From an uncultured Draconibacterium sp. (GTDB lineage: Bacteria; Bacteroidota; Bacteroidia; Bacteroidales; Prolixibacteraceae): a DNA stretch of 64,000 bases. Where the stretch lies: positions 5,038,501 to 5,102,500 of the forward strand of contig NZ_OY782038.1 in the NCBI RefSeq assembly GCF_963677575.1, written 5' to 3'. A program made the position numbers and the translations under genes. This document shows, piece by piece, positions 42,101 through 48,500 of this stretch. The notes under the pieces were generated by a model, which saw nothing but the letters and a program-made list of their open reading frames with translations, was not told the origin of the DNA and ran no database searches. How positions within the stretch are numbered: position 1 is the stretch's first letter; every line of letters starts with the position of its first letter.

Positions 42101-43966
42101 GGCGGTAGGTGTTAGTGTAAAGCCTTGACTAGTAGTGAAGTTACTGTGTGTCTCGTAAGTTATTCCGTTGGACGAATTATAAGGTGTTACAGCTGACACA
42201 CTATAAGTATTGTTTATCTCGAGTGCTGTTCCGCTTCCATTGTCAAATAAACTACTTGCACTTCCGTTTTGCGGAATTACAAAAGCATATTGACGGTCAA
42301 CAACAGTTCCTGAGCTGTTTATTGGTTGTCCTGCGGCATTAACCAGGTAGTAGTGTATTTCTATTGATCCTTTGCCACCACTTACTTTTGGAACTGTAAA
42401 GTCGTCGTTTGTTTGTTGACGGGCCGGTTCCTCATTTACATCGGTATAATCCATGTAAGTTTGTTCGTTGGCATCGTACAATATTGTAGGGTCGGTGTTG
42501 TTGGCCATGTTTACATAGTAATACATGTTATCTCCGGATTCGGATACAGTTCCGATATTCCAGGTAAGTTGCCATTTTATAACACTGCTGTTGCCACTGT
42601 TGGGGTCATCAGGATCCTTAAGTACATAACCATTTGGTGTAACCGTAACTGAACCTTTTGAAACAACAATATCTCCAGTTTCGTCTGGGTATTGTGTAAC
42701 GCTTGGAGTACCTGCTGATTCAAGTACAATGTAGGTACTCATCGGGTCGATTAATACTGCATTAGTAGCTGCATAAGCAATGTTCGAGCGAATTTCGTCG
42801 TATACATTTCCAATGTTGTTGCTGTTTGCCGGATAATATCCGGCATTTTGCGAACCTTCCAATGTCCATTCTGCATCACCTCCAACAGGAACTTCAAAAC
42901 CAATGGTATAAACATCGGCTCCGGCATCCATTACCAAGCCGGCTTCATATTTAGTTGTTATTCCGTGGTTCCCGGCTTCAAAAGTTCTTGTTCTCCAACC
43001 TCCATAATAATTATAGCATTGTTCTTGGACAGAATATAATGTAAAATCAAAGTCTCCTCCAGAACCCACTACATTGGTATATGTACTTGAATTTACGGTT
43101 AAGTAATTATTTTCAATATCTTCTCTTGTATAATTCCATTCGGCTGGCCAACATTGTGTTAATACTGGAGTGACAGCAGAAGTTGCGTTTGATTGATAAC
43201 TATAGGTTGGAACACCATCAGAAAGCAAAATAACTGCTTTATTATCTGCTGTACTTGCGTCTACTAAACTTCTTGCAGCATAAAAACCACCTTGTAGGTT
43301 TGTACCACCACTTGCTGAAATGGCATTAATTGAATTGTGCAGATCGTTAATATTATTGGTGAAATCTTGATCCATCTGTGGACTAGGATCAGAGTAGCTC
43401 TTGTTGATGGTAACAACAGCAACTCTTATTCCTGTTGTTCCGATCAATAATTCATTTACAAAGTTGTTAGCTGCATTTTTTGCTGCAGTCATTTTGTTTC
43501 CACTCATACTTCCTGAATCATCAATAACTAAAACCACGTCAGTCGTTTTGGGAATATTAACTCCTTCAACATTTAATGTGATTTTCCAACGTCCGTCGGT
43601 TCCGGTTGGAGTTGCATATTTTTCAATATGAACTGAACCCGGATTAGGCCATTCCAACTCGTTGGTAGTGGTTGATTTTAACAATAGCGGAGCAGTTCGT
43701 ACAATGGCAGATTTAAGGATCGTGTTATTGGTTGGCAAAACAAATGGTTCAACTTCTCCAATATAAACCGGGCCTCCTAAGTGGTCGTGGTCTAAAAATG
43801 GATCTACGTCTTCCACATTTGTTGAGTCTTCTTGAGCAATAGCTTGTCCAATTGGGTTAATTAGAGCAAAAACAAGTAACAGTACGAAGAGGATACTTTT
43901 ACCTTTTTTTCGGTTGTTAAATTTGATTGCACTGGTAATCAAATTGTGGGAGTAGAATTTTTTCAT
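27551..43966 (-). CDS. Giant T9SS type B surface protein with vWA domain and 34 tandem HYR-like units
   Basis: A 5471-residue secreted protein. Order: signal peptide (hydrophobic 24-44, QAIAQ); von Willebrand A domain from about 140 to 420 with a MIDAS D149-x-S151-x-S153 (VVLVIDDSGSMSG); Ig/PKD-like modules to about 1290; 34 near-identical 90-residue HYR-like units (about 1292-4352, IEDTTPPAIVETDMADLTVE onwards); one divergent unit; three 81-residue units; a carboxypeptidase-like and SdrD-B-like region (about 4770-4990); thrombospondin type 3 calcium-binding repeats (DxDxDG, about 5150-5335); and a CHU_C gliding-associated C-terminal sorting domain (about 5375-5471, NAFSPNQDGYNDYF). It should be exported by T9SS and displayed or released as an extended fibre. 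sprF follows. An adhesin role is inferred. Confidence 0.92.
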   Translation of the reverse strand: MKKFYSHNLITSAIKFNNRKKGKSILFVLLLVFALINPIGQAIAQEDSTNVEDVDPFLDHDHLGGPVYIGEVEPFVLPTNNTILKSAIVRTAPLLLKSTTTNELEWPNPGSVHIEKYATPTGTDGRWKITLNVEGVNIPKTTDVVLVIDDSGSMSGNKMTAAKNAANNFVNELLIGTTGIRVAVVTINKSYSDPSPQMDQDFTNNINDLHNSINAISASGGTNLQGGFYAARSLVDASTADNKAVILLSDGVPTYSYQSNATSAVTPVLTQCWPAEWNYTREDIENNYLTVNSSTYTNVVGSGGDFDFTLYSVQEQCYNYYGGWRTRTFEAGNHGITTKYEAGLVMDAGADVYTIGFEVPVGGDAEWTLEGSQNAGYYPANSNNIGNVYDEIRSNIAYAATNAVLIDPMSTYIVLESAGTPSVTQYPDETGDIVVSKGSVTVTPNGYVLKDPDDPNSGNSSVIKWQLTWNIGTVSESGDNMYYYVNMANNTDPTILYDANEQTYMDYTDVNEEPARQQTNDDFTVPKVSGGKGSIEIHYYLVNAAGQPINSSGTVVDRQYAFVIPQNGSASSLFDNGSGTALEINNTYSVSAVTPYNSSNGITYETHSNFTTSQGFTLTPTAPNQDAWFGYTIACIGTVTADFSNSCVGSPLQLTATTTNITDGTFIWTGPDNFTSTEQNPIIPIGSEGTYSVTATYNGGNCNVSDDVEVTLTPAPVVIAYGSKNVCAGSSIYLDEIGGAATQWSWTGPDGFVSTDQNPTIITYPEDNFNATYIVSASDGTCWSSDSVEVSVSSSSIGVTDCPDDIIECADTYENNILGKYINWDDPTFGLACLGDGNEVASFAMEFELPEKALTSECWDFDYVQRVGGAGGHLKLFKSNDINDDDAANVYTPYLRIAEAAPISIDVIHIGDDFICSVYLSPASGPEILVGTQNVSTSGTLNFNTGSISKGKYRVHFEFTYATSKAPGEGTKADNIRVRGILDDSDCGGGIDFTTIGPEPGFFPIVYDSTLTYTATYTTENETIQEYCSFDVTVEGVEATSGSSDAKCGEDNGTITINATSSSTNPSFEYALNGGTWTAFSNTNSTTIEDLAAGDYFINVRDIATTNNCEILSSLNEHIEALPEPEVTLGSFGPYCTDAATVQLDGEPSGGTYKGDGISQSGVFIPSDDLIGFHTIWYIYEDKNGCVDSASTVIQVERCCSLEVTCPSDWDTTVECPTEIPGAATTETELEDLGFVIPDTYCGTLVISSSDSPETYPTCNGTVTRTYTISDDNNSVQCMQLFKIEDTTPPAIVETDMADLTVECADDWSTELTDWLNNNAGATASDLCGEVTWSNNYNTQTLSDECGATGQLTVTFTATDECDNKSTTTAVFKIEDTTPPAIVETDMADLTVECADDWSTELTDWLNNNAGATASDLCGEVTWSNNYNTQTLSDECGATGQLTVTFTATDECDNKSTTTAVFKIEDTTPPAIVETDMADLTVECADDWSTELTDWLNNNAGATASDLCGEVTWSNNYNTQTLSDECGATGQLTVTFTATDECDNKSTTTAVFKIEDTTPPAIVETDMADLTVECADDWSTELTDWLNNNAGATASDLCGEVTWSNNYNTQTLSDECGATGQLTVTFTATDECDNKSTTTAVFKIEDTTPPAIVETDMADLTVECADDWSTELTDWLNNNAGATASDLCGEVTWSNNYNTQTLSDECGATGQLTVTFTATDECDNKSTTTAVFKIEDTTPPAIVETDMADLTVECADDWSTELTDWLNNNAGATASDLCGEVTWSNNYNTQTLSDECGATGQLTVTFTATDECDNKSTTTAVFKIEDTTPPAIVETDMADLTVECADDWSTELTDWLNNNAGATASDLCGEVTWSNNYNTQTLSDECGATGQLTVTFTATDECDNKSTTTAVFKIEDTTPPAIVETDMADLTVECADDWSTELTDWLNNNAGATASDLCGEVTWSNNYNTQTLSDECGATGQLTVTFTATDECDNKSTTTAVFKIEDTTPPAIVETDMADLTVECADDWSTELTDWLNNNAGATASDLCGEVTWSNNYNTQTLSDECGATGQLTVTFTATDECDNKSTTTAVFKIEDTTPPAIVETDMADLTVECADDWSTELTDWLNNNAGATASDLCGEVTWSNNYNTQTLSDECGATGQLTVTFTATDECDNKSTTTAVFKIEDTTPPAIVETDMADLTVECADDWSTELTDWLNNNAGATASDLCGEVTWSNNYNTQTLSDECGATGQLTVTFTATDECDNKSTTTAVFKIEDTTPPAIVETDMADLTVECADDWSTELTDWLNNNAGATASDLCGEVTWSNNYNTQTLSDECGATGQLTVTFTATDECDNKSTTTAVFKIEDTTPPAIVETDMADLTVECADDWSTELTDWLNNNAGATASDLCGEVTWSNNYNTQTLSDECGATGQLTVTFTATDECDNKSTTTAVFKIEDTTPPAIVETDMADLTVECADDWSTELTDWLNNNAGATASDLCGEVTWSNNYNTQTLSDECGATGQLTVTFTATDECDNKSTTTAVFKIEDTTPPAIVETDMADLTVECADDWSTELTDWLNNNAGATASDLCGEVTWSNNYNTQTLSDECGATGQLTVTFTATDECDNKSTTTAVFKIEDTTPPAIVETDMADLTVECADDWSTELTDWLNNNAGATASDLCGEVTWSNNYNTQTLSDECGATGQLTVTFTATDECDNKSTTTAVFKIEDTTPPAIVETDMADLTVECADDWSTELTDWLNNNAGATASDLCGEVTWSNNYNTQTLSDECGATGQLTVTFTATDECDNKSTTTAVFKIEDTTPPAIVETDMADLTVECADDWSTELTDWLNNNAGATASDLCGEVTWSNNYNTQTLSDECGATGQLTVTFTATDECDNKSTTTAVFKIEDTTPPAIVETDMADLTVECADDWSTELTDWLNNNAGATASDLCGEVTWSNNYNTQTLSDECGATGQLTVTFTATDECDNKSTTTAVFKIEDTTPPAIVETDMADLTVECADDWSTELTDWLNNNAGATASDLCGEVTWSNNYNTQTLSDECGATGQLTVTFTATDECDNKSTTTAVFKIEDTTPPAIVETDMADLTVECADDWSTELTDWLNNNAGATASDLCGEVTWSNNYNTQTLSDECGATGQLTVTFTATDECDNKSTTTAVFKIEDTTPPAIVETDMADLTVECADDWSTELTDWLNNNAGATASDLCGEVTWSNNYNTQTLSDECGATGQLTVTFTATDECDNKSTTTAVFKIEDTTPPAIVETDMADLTVECADDWSTELTDWLNNNAGATASDLCGEVTWSNNYNTQTLSDECGATGQLTVTFTATDECDNKSTTTAVFKIEDTTPPAIVETDMADLTVECADDWSTELTDWLNNNAGATASDLCGEVTWSNNYNTQTLSDECGATGQLTVTFTATDECDNKSTTTAVFKIEDTTPPAIVETDMADLTVECADDWSTELTDWLNNNAGATASDLCGEVTWSNNYNTQTLSDECGATGQLTVTFTATDECDNKSTTTAVFKIEDTTPPAIVETDMADLTVECADDWSTELTDWLNNNAGATASDLCGEVTWSNNYNTQTLSDECGATGQLTVTFTATDECDNKSTTTAVFKIEDTTPPAIVETDMADLTVECADDWSTELTDWLNNNAGATASDLCGEVTWSNNYNTQTLSDECGATGQLTVTFTATDECDNKSTTTAVFKIEDTTPPAIVETDMADLTVECADDWSTELTDWLNNNAGATASDLCGEVTWSNNYNTQTLSDECGATGQLTVTFTATDECDNKSTTTAVFKIEDTTPPAIVETDMADLTVECADDWSTELTDWLNNNAGATASDLCGEVTWSNNYNTQTLSDECGATGQLTVTFTATDECDNKSTTTAVFKIEDTTPPAIVETDMADLTVECADDWSTELTDWLNNNAGATASDLCGEVTWSNNYNTQTLSDECGATGQLTVTFTATDECDNKSTTTAVFKIEDTTPPAIVETDMADLTVECADDWSTELTDWLNNNAGATASDLCGEVTWSNNYNTQTLSDECGATGQLTVTFTATDECDNKSTTTAVFKIEDTTPPAIVETDMADLTVECADDWSTELTDWLNNNAGATASDLCGEVTWSNNYNTQTLSDECGATGQLTVTFTATDECDNKSTTTAVFKIEDTTPPAIVETDMADLTVECADDWSTELTDWLNNNAGATASDLCGEVTWSNNYNTQTLSDECGATGQLTVTFTATDECDNKSTTTAVFKIEDTTPPAIVETDMADLTVECADDWSTELTDWLNNNAGATASDLCGEVTWSNNYNTQTLSDECGATGQLTVTFTATDECDNKSTTTAVFKIEDTTPPAIDNSSRTNINIECGIDPADKLSNWLANHAGATTTDNCGDIIWSHNYGEDESVQCNGGAITVVFTATDACGNKSTTSASYSIQDNTAPAFNETLPTAEVTAECDAVVEAVVLTAADNCDTDVPVVFIETRTDGDCANSYTLTRTWTATDDCGNETSFTQTVIVSDNTAPTFNETLPTAEITAECDAVVEAVVLTASDNCDTDVPVVFTETRTDGDCANSYTLTRTWTATDDCGNETSFTQTVIVSDNTAPTFNETLPTAEITAECDAVVEAVTLTAADNCDTDVPVVFTETRTDGDCANSYTLTRTWTATDDCDNETSFTQTVVVSDNTAPVIACPEDVVVSIDADDPDAIVQIPLPTVSDNCSDLTYSNDYNGTTDASDLYPIGVTTVTYTATDECGNVSSCSFTVTVLCEGQTRIDGIVYDTLTGAPLPNAVVTLIPQGQTSGDVIMQITNSAGEYYFTNMVPGDYLVQVQDANLSAQGYYPTESSLFFTTIADCEFQTRDFGYELSDLAVIGDFVWYDLNGNDVQDEWFDADNDDQVTLNVPDANGYVDFASWEWIDLNGDGSYSGPENEGELNKAGIYGSVTTPNIHVEGPNGFTEDIIVGLLGYWRTRPGNTEDIWGTYTASLVMDAFVQNYAQQLEATGLVKVLPESKSTIVNKSGMSTNESAYTYCGGTSGSKAAELTAGNRVDLTLDFGIRCVEIEPFKANDDILTLIYCPGGTVSGDIDLFANDEGFTRENVSFNILTDLPEGVSVTDGELLYVNEEANEAVITFTYSVCHTFNTANCDTAEVTIHVLLDTDCDGVPDIDDIDDDDDGILDIIEEENALDQTSLDSDGDGIVDRLDIDSDNDGIVDNIEWQSTIAEEGEYDYILPSGTDSNGDGWDDAYDPTSNGITYEPWDMDIDGTPDYLDTNTDNEGEDDSIEGWDEFPNDSIADVNYMGSDADGDGLDDAYDTYNTTTEGWTRGQNAIGSDAPLQDTDEDGVRDWRDAVDDRTPPQQFACGEPVIPNAFSPNQDGYNDYFKIMIYCTGDQGGSEERVLGDDFADARIEIFNRWGNLVYEQERYGNEDYWGDVDAWWDGTSMHDMQVGNDQLPTATYFYILYFNDGSKEPVTGFIFLNN
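30911..40091 (-). repeat. 34 x 270-bp tandem array within giant gene 1
   Basis: Thirty-four consecutive 270-bp units (9.18 kb) in the coding frame. By eye the units are identical except at one 6-bp site encoding Thr-Pro-Pro, which appears in three synonymous forms (plus-strand GGTGGG, GGCGGA, GGTGGA). Each unit encodes 90 residues with two conserved Cys (VECADDW, DLCGE) plus DECG and DECD. Edges are sharp on both sides. Confidence 0.95.
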
Positions 43967-44480
43967 ATCGATGTTGATTTAATAAGTTGCTAATTTTTTA
44001 CATAAAGTTCGAAGAACTACATTACAAATGTTCATTAACATTCGTCTGATTTGCCTAATAAAATTGTTGATATGAAATTCTCGGAAAGATTAAATAACCC
44101 CTTATTTTTTACCTTCTTTAAATTTCAGAATCAATAAATCATCAATGTAAGTTATGGCTTGATCTCAAATTATCTAAACAATAATTTATTGCAGAACTGG
44201 GCCATTTTTTCCATATTGTAATGTTTAGTTTACGGTGCCACTATAATCAAAAGTTGTGCCAGTTGTTTTTATAGTATTGAAAATCAGTAAAATAGGGATT
44301 TGTGGCAAGTGTTAGAAGTGTTTCAAAATGGGACAAATGTCTGAATGTGATAAAATACGGAATGAAAGGAACATTATGTTTTTTCTGGAAGATATTATGC
44401 TAATGGCACAGATGGGGAAGGAGGTTAGGTATTAATATCATTTTTATATCGTATAACTGGTGGCGTTTTATTGGGAATCA
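43967..44480. other. Upstream region of giant gene 1
   Basis: A/T-rich, with no gene supported. It holds the promoter and leader of giant gene 1 (minus strand), including the conserved block at 44094-44139, and reaches the duplication junction at 44481. Homology with the region upstream of giant gene 2 decays beyond about 44,260. Confidence 0.5.
44094..44139 (-). promoter_or_regulatory. Conserved 46-bp block upstream of giant gene 1
   Basis: Identical in 45 of 46 positions to 55871-55916. Each lies about 130 bp before the start codon of its giant gene, while the sequence between block and gene has diverged. It probably contains a promoter or regulator site; no exact TAnnTTTG was identified. 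Confidence 0.55.
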
Positions 44481-44530
44481 TAAAAACCAAACCCAAGCCA
44501 CAACAAGGAAAGCTGCGACTCGGGTTTTAA
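44481..44530 (+). pseudogene. Orphan copy of the BFD gene's 3' end (duplication scar)
   Basis: Encodes the last 15 residues of the BFD protein (KTKPKPQQGKLRLGF) and a stop, one base different from 26490-26539. There is no start or upstream part. It is followed by sprF copy 2 at the same distance as in the original locus, so it marks the breakpoint of a tandem duplication. Confidence 0.88.
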
Positions 44531-44551
44531 ACACAACATCAAAATATTTTA

Positions 44552-45526
44552 TTAGAAGTACCTAGGCGATACTACTTTTTCTTTCTTAAATCTTAGTTCG
44601 TAAGAGATCATTACTTCGTGAGAGCCGTTGCTGTAATGCTTCATATTGTTTGTAGTAAAATCGATAGCATAACCAATACGTAATTTTTGGTCAAATATCC
44701 ATTGAGCAATAAAACCGTATGAAGATCCTGTTCGGTACATAGCACCCAGCCAGAGTTTTTCTTTAATCAGGAAGTTTCCTGTAAAGTCGAACTGAAGCGG
44801 CGTTCCGGTTTCCGATGTAAACGAAGCCTTGGTAAACATGGTTGGTTTGAATTTAACATTCTCCCCCATATCAAAAACAGCCCCGGCAATCAGGAAATAG
44901 TGGCGTAATTCGCCTTCCACAGAAAAGCTTTCCATATCATCATCAAAAGTAGTGCTCACTAGTTTTGGAACAGAAAGGCCAACATAAGCTTTTTTACTGT
45001 ATAAAAAGGCTCCTACACCAAAGTTTGGTTTGAATGCATTTTTTATTTCACCGGAAAAGTTCGGGTCGTTCGGGTCTAAAATGGTATACTCTGCTAAATT
45101 GTTGGAGTAATTGGTAAAACCCCCTTTCAGTCCCAGTCGCAAATTTGTTTTCTCGCTAATAGGAACCAGGTACGAATAATCGGCAAAGAGATAAAAACGT
45201 TTTTCCAAACCAATTTTATCATTCATTACATTTAAGCCCAGTGCCACACGTTCATTTTTCAATGGGGCTTGTATCGAGAAGGTATAGGTTCTGGGTGCTC
45301 CATCCCATCCAGTCCATTGGTCGCGCCCCAGTGCCATAAATCCTACCGATTCCCATGTACCGGCATAAGCCGGGTTAATGGTTTGTGTATTAAACATGTA
45401 TTGAGTAAACATCGGATCCTGTTGGGCATTTGAGGTAAATGCTGCTACTACTATTGCCAGAATCCCTAAACCTTTGATTATATTTAATTTTGCTTTCATC
45501 ATTTTAACTTTTTTCAGATTTGACAT
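44552..45526 (-). CDS. sprF: PorP/SprF-family T9SS outer-membrane protein (copy 2)
   Basis: A 324-residue paralogue of the protein at 26561-27535, same length and signal peptide. Amino-acid differences are few, for example GRDQWTGWDGAPRTYTF against GRNQWTGWTGAPDTYTF near residues 70-85. It follows the second giant gene by 18 bp on the same strand and is presumably its dedicated secretion or anchoring partner. With such similarity the two SprF proteins may serve both substrates. Outer-membrane location is expected. Confidence 0.92.
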   Translation of the reverse strand: MSNLKKVKMMKAKLNIIKGLGILAIVVAAFTSNAQQDPMFTQYMFNTQTINPAYAGTWESVGFMALGRDQWTGWDGAPRTYTFSIQAPLKNERVALGLNVMNDKIGLEKRFYLFADYSYLVPISEKTNLRLGLKGGFTNYSNNLAEYTILDPNDPNFSGEIKNAFKPNFGVGAFLYSKKAYVGLSVPKLVSTTFDDDMESFSVEGELRHYFLIAGAVFDMGENVKFKPTMFTKASFTSETGTPLQFDFTGNFLIKEKLWLGAMYRTGSSYGFIAQWIFDQKLRIGYAIDFTTNNMKHYSNGSHEVMISYELRFKKEKVVSPRYF

Positions 45527-45544
45527 TCATTAATTATTAATCAA

Positions 45545-48500
45545 CTAATTATTTAGGAATATAAATCCGGTAACAGGTTCTTTACTTCCATCATTAAAGT
45601 ATAGGATGTAGAAGTAGGTTGCAGTTGGTAACTGGTCATTACCTACCTGCATGTCGTGCATAGAAGTGCCGTCCCACCATGCATCTACATCGCCCCAATA
45701 GTCTTCATTACCATAACGCTCCTGTTCATAAACCAGGTTGCCCCATCTGTTAAAGATTTCTATCCGGGCATCAGCGAAATCGTCTCCCAATACTCTTTCT
45801 TCACTACCTCCCTGGTCGCCTGTACAATAAATCATTATTTTGAAATAATCGTTATAACCATCCTGGTTTGGCGAGAATGCGTTTGGAATAACAGGTTCTC
45901 CACATGCGAATTGTTGAGGTGGCGTTCTGTCATCTACAGCATCCCTCCAGTCACGTACTCCGTCTTCATCTGTATCCTGCAAAGGAGCGTCAGAACCGAT
46001 AGCATTTTGTCCGCGCGTCCATCCTTCGGTAGTGGTGTTGTAAGTATCGTAAGCATCATCCAGACCATCTCCGTCAGCATCGCTACCCATGTAGTTTACA
46101 TCTGCTATTGAGTCATTAGGGAATTCATCCCATCCTTCAATGCTGTCGTCTTCGCCTTCGTTATCAGTGTTCGTATCTAAATAATCCGGTGTGCCATCTA
46201 TGTCCATATCCCATGGCTCATAGGTAATACCATTGCTGGTAGGATCATAGGCATCATCCCATCCATCGCCGTTTGAGTCAGTTCCAGATGGAAGGATATA
46301 GTCATATTCTCCCTCTTCTGCAATTGTTGATTGCCATTCAATGTTGTCAACAATTCCGTCATTATCAGAATCAATGTCTAACCGGTCAACAATGCCGTCT
46401 CCATCCGAATCCAGCGATGTCTGATCCAGTGCATTTTCTTCCTCAATAATATCAAGGATGCCATCGTCATCATCGTCAATGTCGTCAATGTCTGGTACGC
46501 CGTCGCAATCAGTATCAAGAAGAACATGGATCGTTACTTCTGCCGTGTCGCAGTTTTCAGTATTAAACGTATGGCATACTGAGTAAGTGAATGTAATAAC
46601 AGCTTCATTTGCTTCTTCATTCACATAAAGCAATTCACCATCTGCAACGCTTACGCCTTCCGGCAAGTCAGTAAGAATATTGAAGCTTACATTTTCGCGG
46701 GTAAATCCTTCGTCGTTGGCAAAGAGATCAATATCTCCTGAAACTGTTCCACCCGGGCAGTAAATCAATGTAAGAATATCGTCATTTGCTTTGAATGGTT
46801 CTATTTCAACACAGCGAATACCAAAATCCAGTGTTAGATCTACTCTGTTTCCTGCAGTTAACTCTGCAGATTTAGATCCGCTTGTTCCACCACAGTATGC
46901 GTATGCACTTTCGTTAGTACTCATACCGCTTTTGTTAACGATAGTACTCTTACTCTCAGGTAAGATTTTAACTAATCCTGTTGCTTCCAATTGCTGGGCA
47001 TAGTTTTGGACAAATGCATCCATAACCAGGCTGGCAGTGTATGTTCCCCAGGTATCTTCAGTATTTCCCGGTCTTGTTCTCCAGTAACCCAGTAAACCCA
47101 CGATGATATCTTCAGTAAAACCGTTAGGACCTTCCACATGGATATTTGGAGTTGTTACACTACCGTAAATACCTGCTTTATTCAGTTCTCCTTCATTTTC
47201 CGGTCCCGAGTAGCTTCCGTCGCCATTCAGGTCAATCCATTCCCAACTGGCAAAGTCAACGTATCCATTGGCATCAGGAACATTAAGTGTTACCTGGTCG
47301 TCGTTATCAGCATCAAACCATTCATCCTGAACGTCGTTGCCATTTAGATCGTACCATACAAAGTCGCCAATTACTGCAAGATCAGATAATTCGTAACCAA
47401 AGTCCCGGGTTTGGAATTCACAATCAGCAATTGTTGTAAAGAACAAACTTGATTCGGTAGGGTAGTAGCCCTGGGCACTCAGATTTGCATCCTGAACCTG
47501 TACCAGGTAATCTCCCGGAACCATATTGGTGAAGTAGTATTCACCGGCAGAATTGGTTATCTGCATAATTACGTCACCTGAAGTTTGTCCTTGTGGGATA
47601 AGTGTTACAACTGCATTTGGAAGAGGAGCACCGGTTAATGTATCATAAACAATACCATCGATGCGGGTTTGACCTTCGCAAAGTACAGTTACCGTAAAAC
47701 TGCAGGAAGAAACATTGCCACATTCGTCAGTAGCTGTGTAAGTTACAGTTGTAACTCCAATTGGGTACAGATCGCTTGCATCAGTTGTTCCGTTATAATC
47801 GTTTGAATAAGTAAGGTCACTGCAGTTATCAGAAACAGTAGGAAGTGGAATCTGTACTATTGCATCAGGATCATCAGCATCAATACTTACTACAACATCT
47901 TCCGGACAAGCAATTACAGGAGCGGTATTGTCAGAAACCACCACAGTTTGTGTAAATGAAGTTTCATTATCACAGTCGTCAGTAGCTGTCCATGTACGGG
48001 TTAAAGTATAGCTGTTTGCACAATCACCGTCGGTTCTTGTTTCGGTAAACACCACCGGAACATCCGTATCGCAATTGTCAGCAGCAGTCAGTGTCACAGC
48101 TTCAACAACGGCATCACACTCAGCAGTAATTTCTGCAGTTGGTAATGTTTCGTTGAAAGTTGGCGCAGTAACATCGTTAATGGTAATGGTTTGTGTAACC
48201 AGGATTGAGTTATTACAATCATCGGTTACACTATAAGTTCTGGTTATTACTTCAGGACAGCTATTTCCATCAGAAACATCACTAATAAATGCCACAACCG
48301 GATTTGCAGTGCAGTTATCGGCCTCGTCAGTTACGACAGTAACATCCGGTGCGGGCACATCTGCAGCACATTCTACATTGATTGGCAGAGGGTTGCTGGC
48401 TGTCGGGTTGGTAATATCGTTAATGGTAATGGTTTGTGTTACCAGGATTGAGTTATTACAATCATCGGTTACACTATAAGTTCTGGTTATTACTTCTGGA

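Larger units (their letters stand above)
44481..48170 (-). repeat. Duplicated segment, copy 2 (BFD tail, sprF, adhesin C-terminal coding region)
   Basis: Collinear partner of 26490-30176; the lengths differ by three bases in the sprF-adhesin gap. The adhesin part from about 47,135 to 48,170 appears identical to copy 1, while the sprF part carries many substitutions, so divergence is uneven along the segment. Confidence 0.85.
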
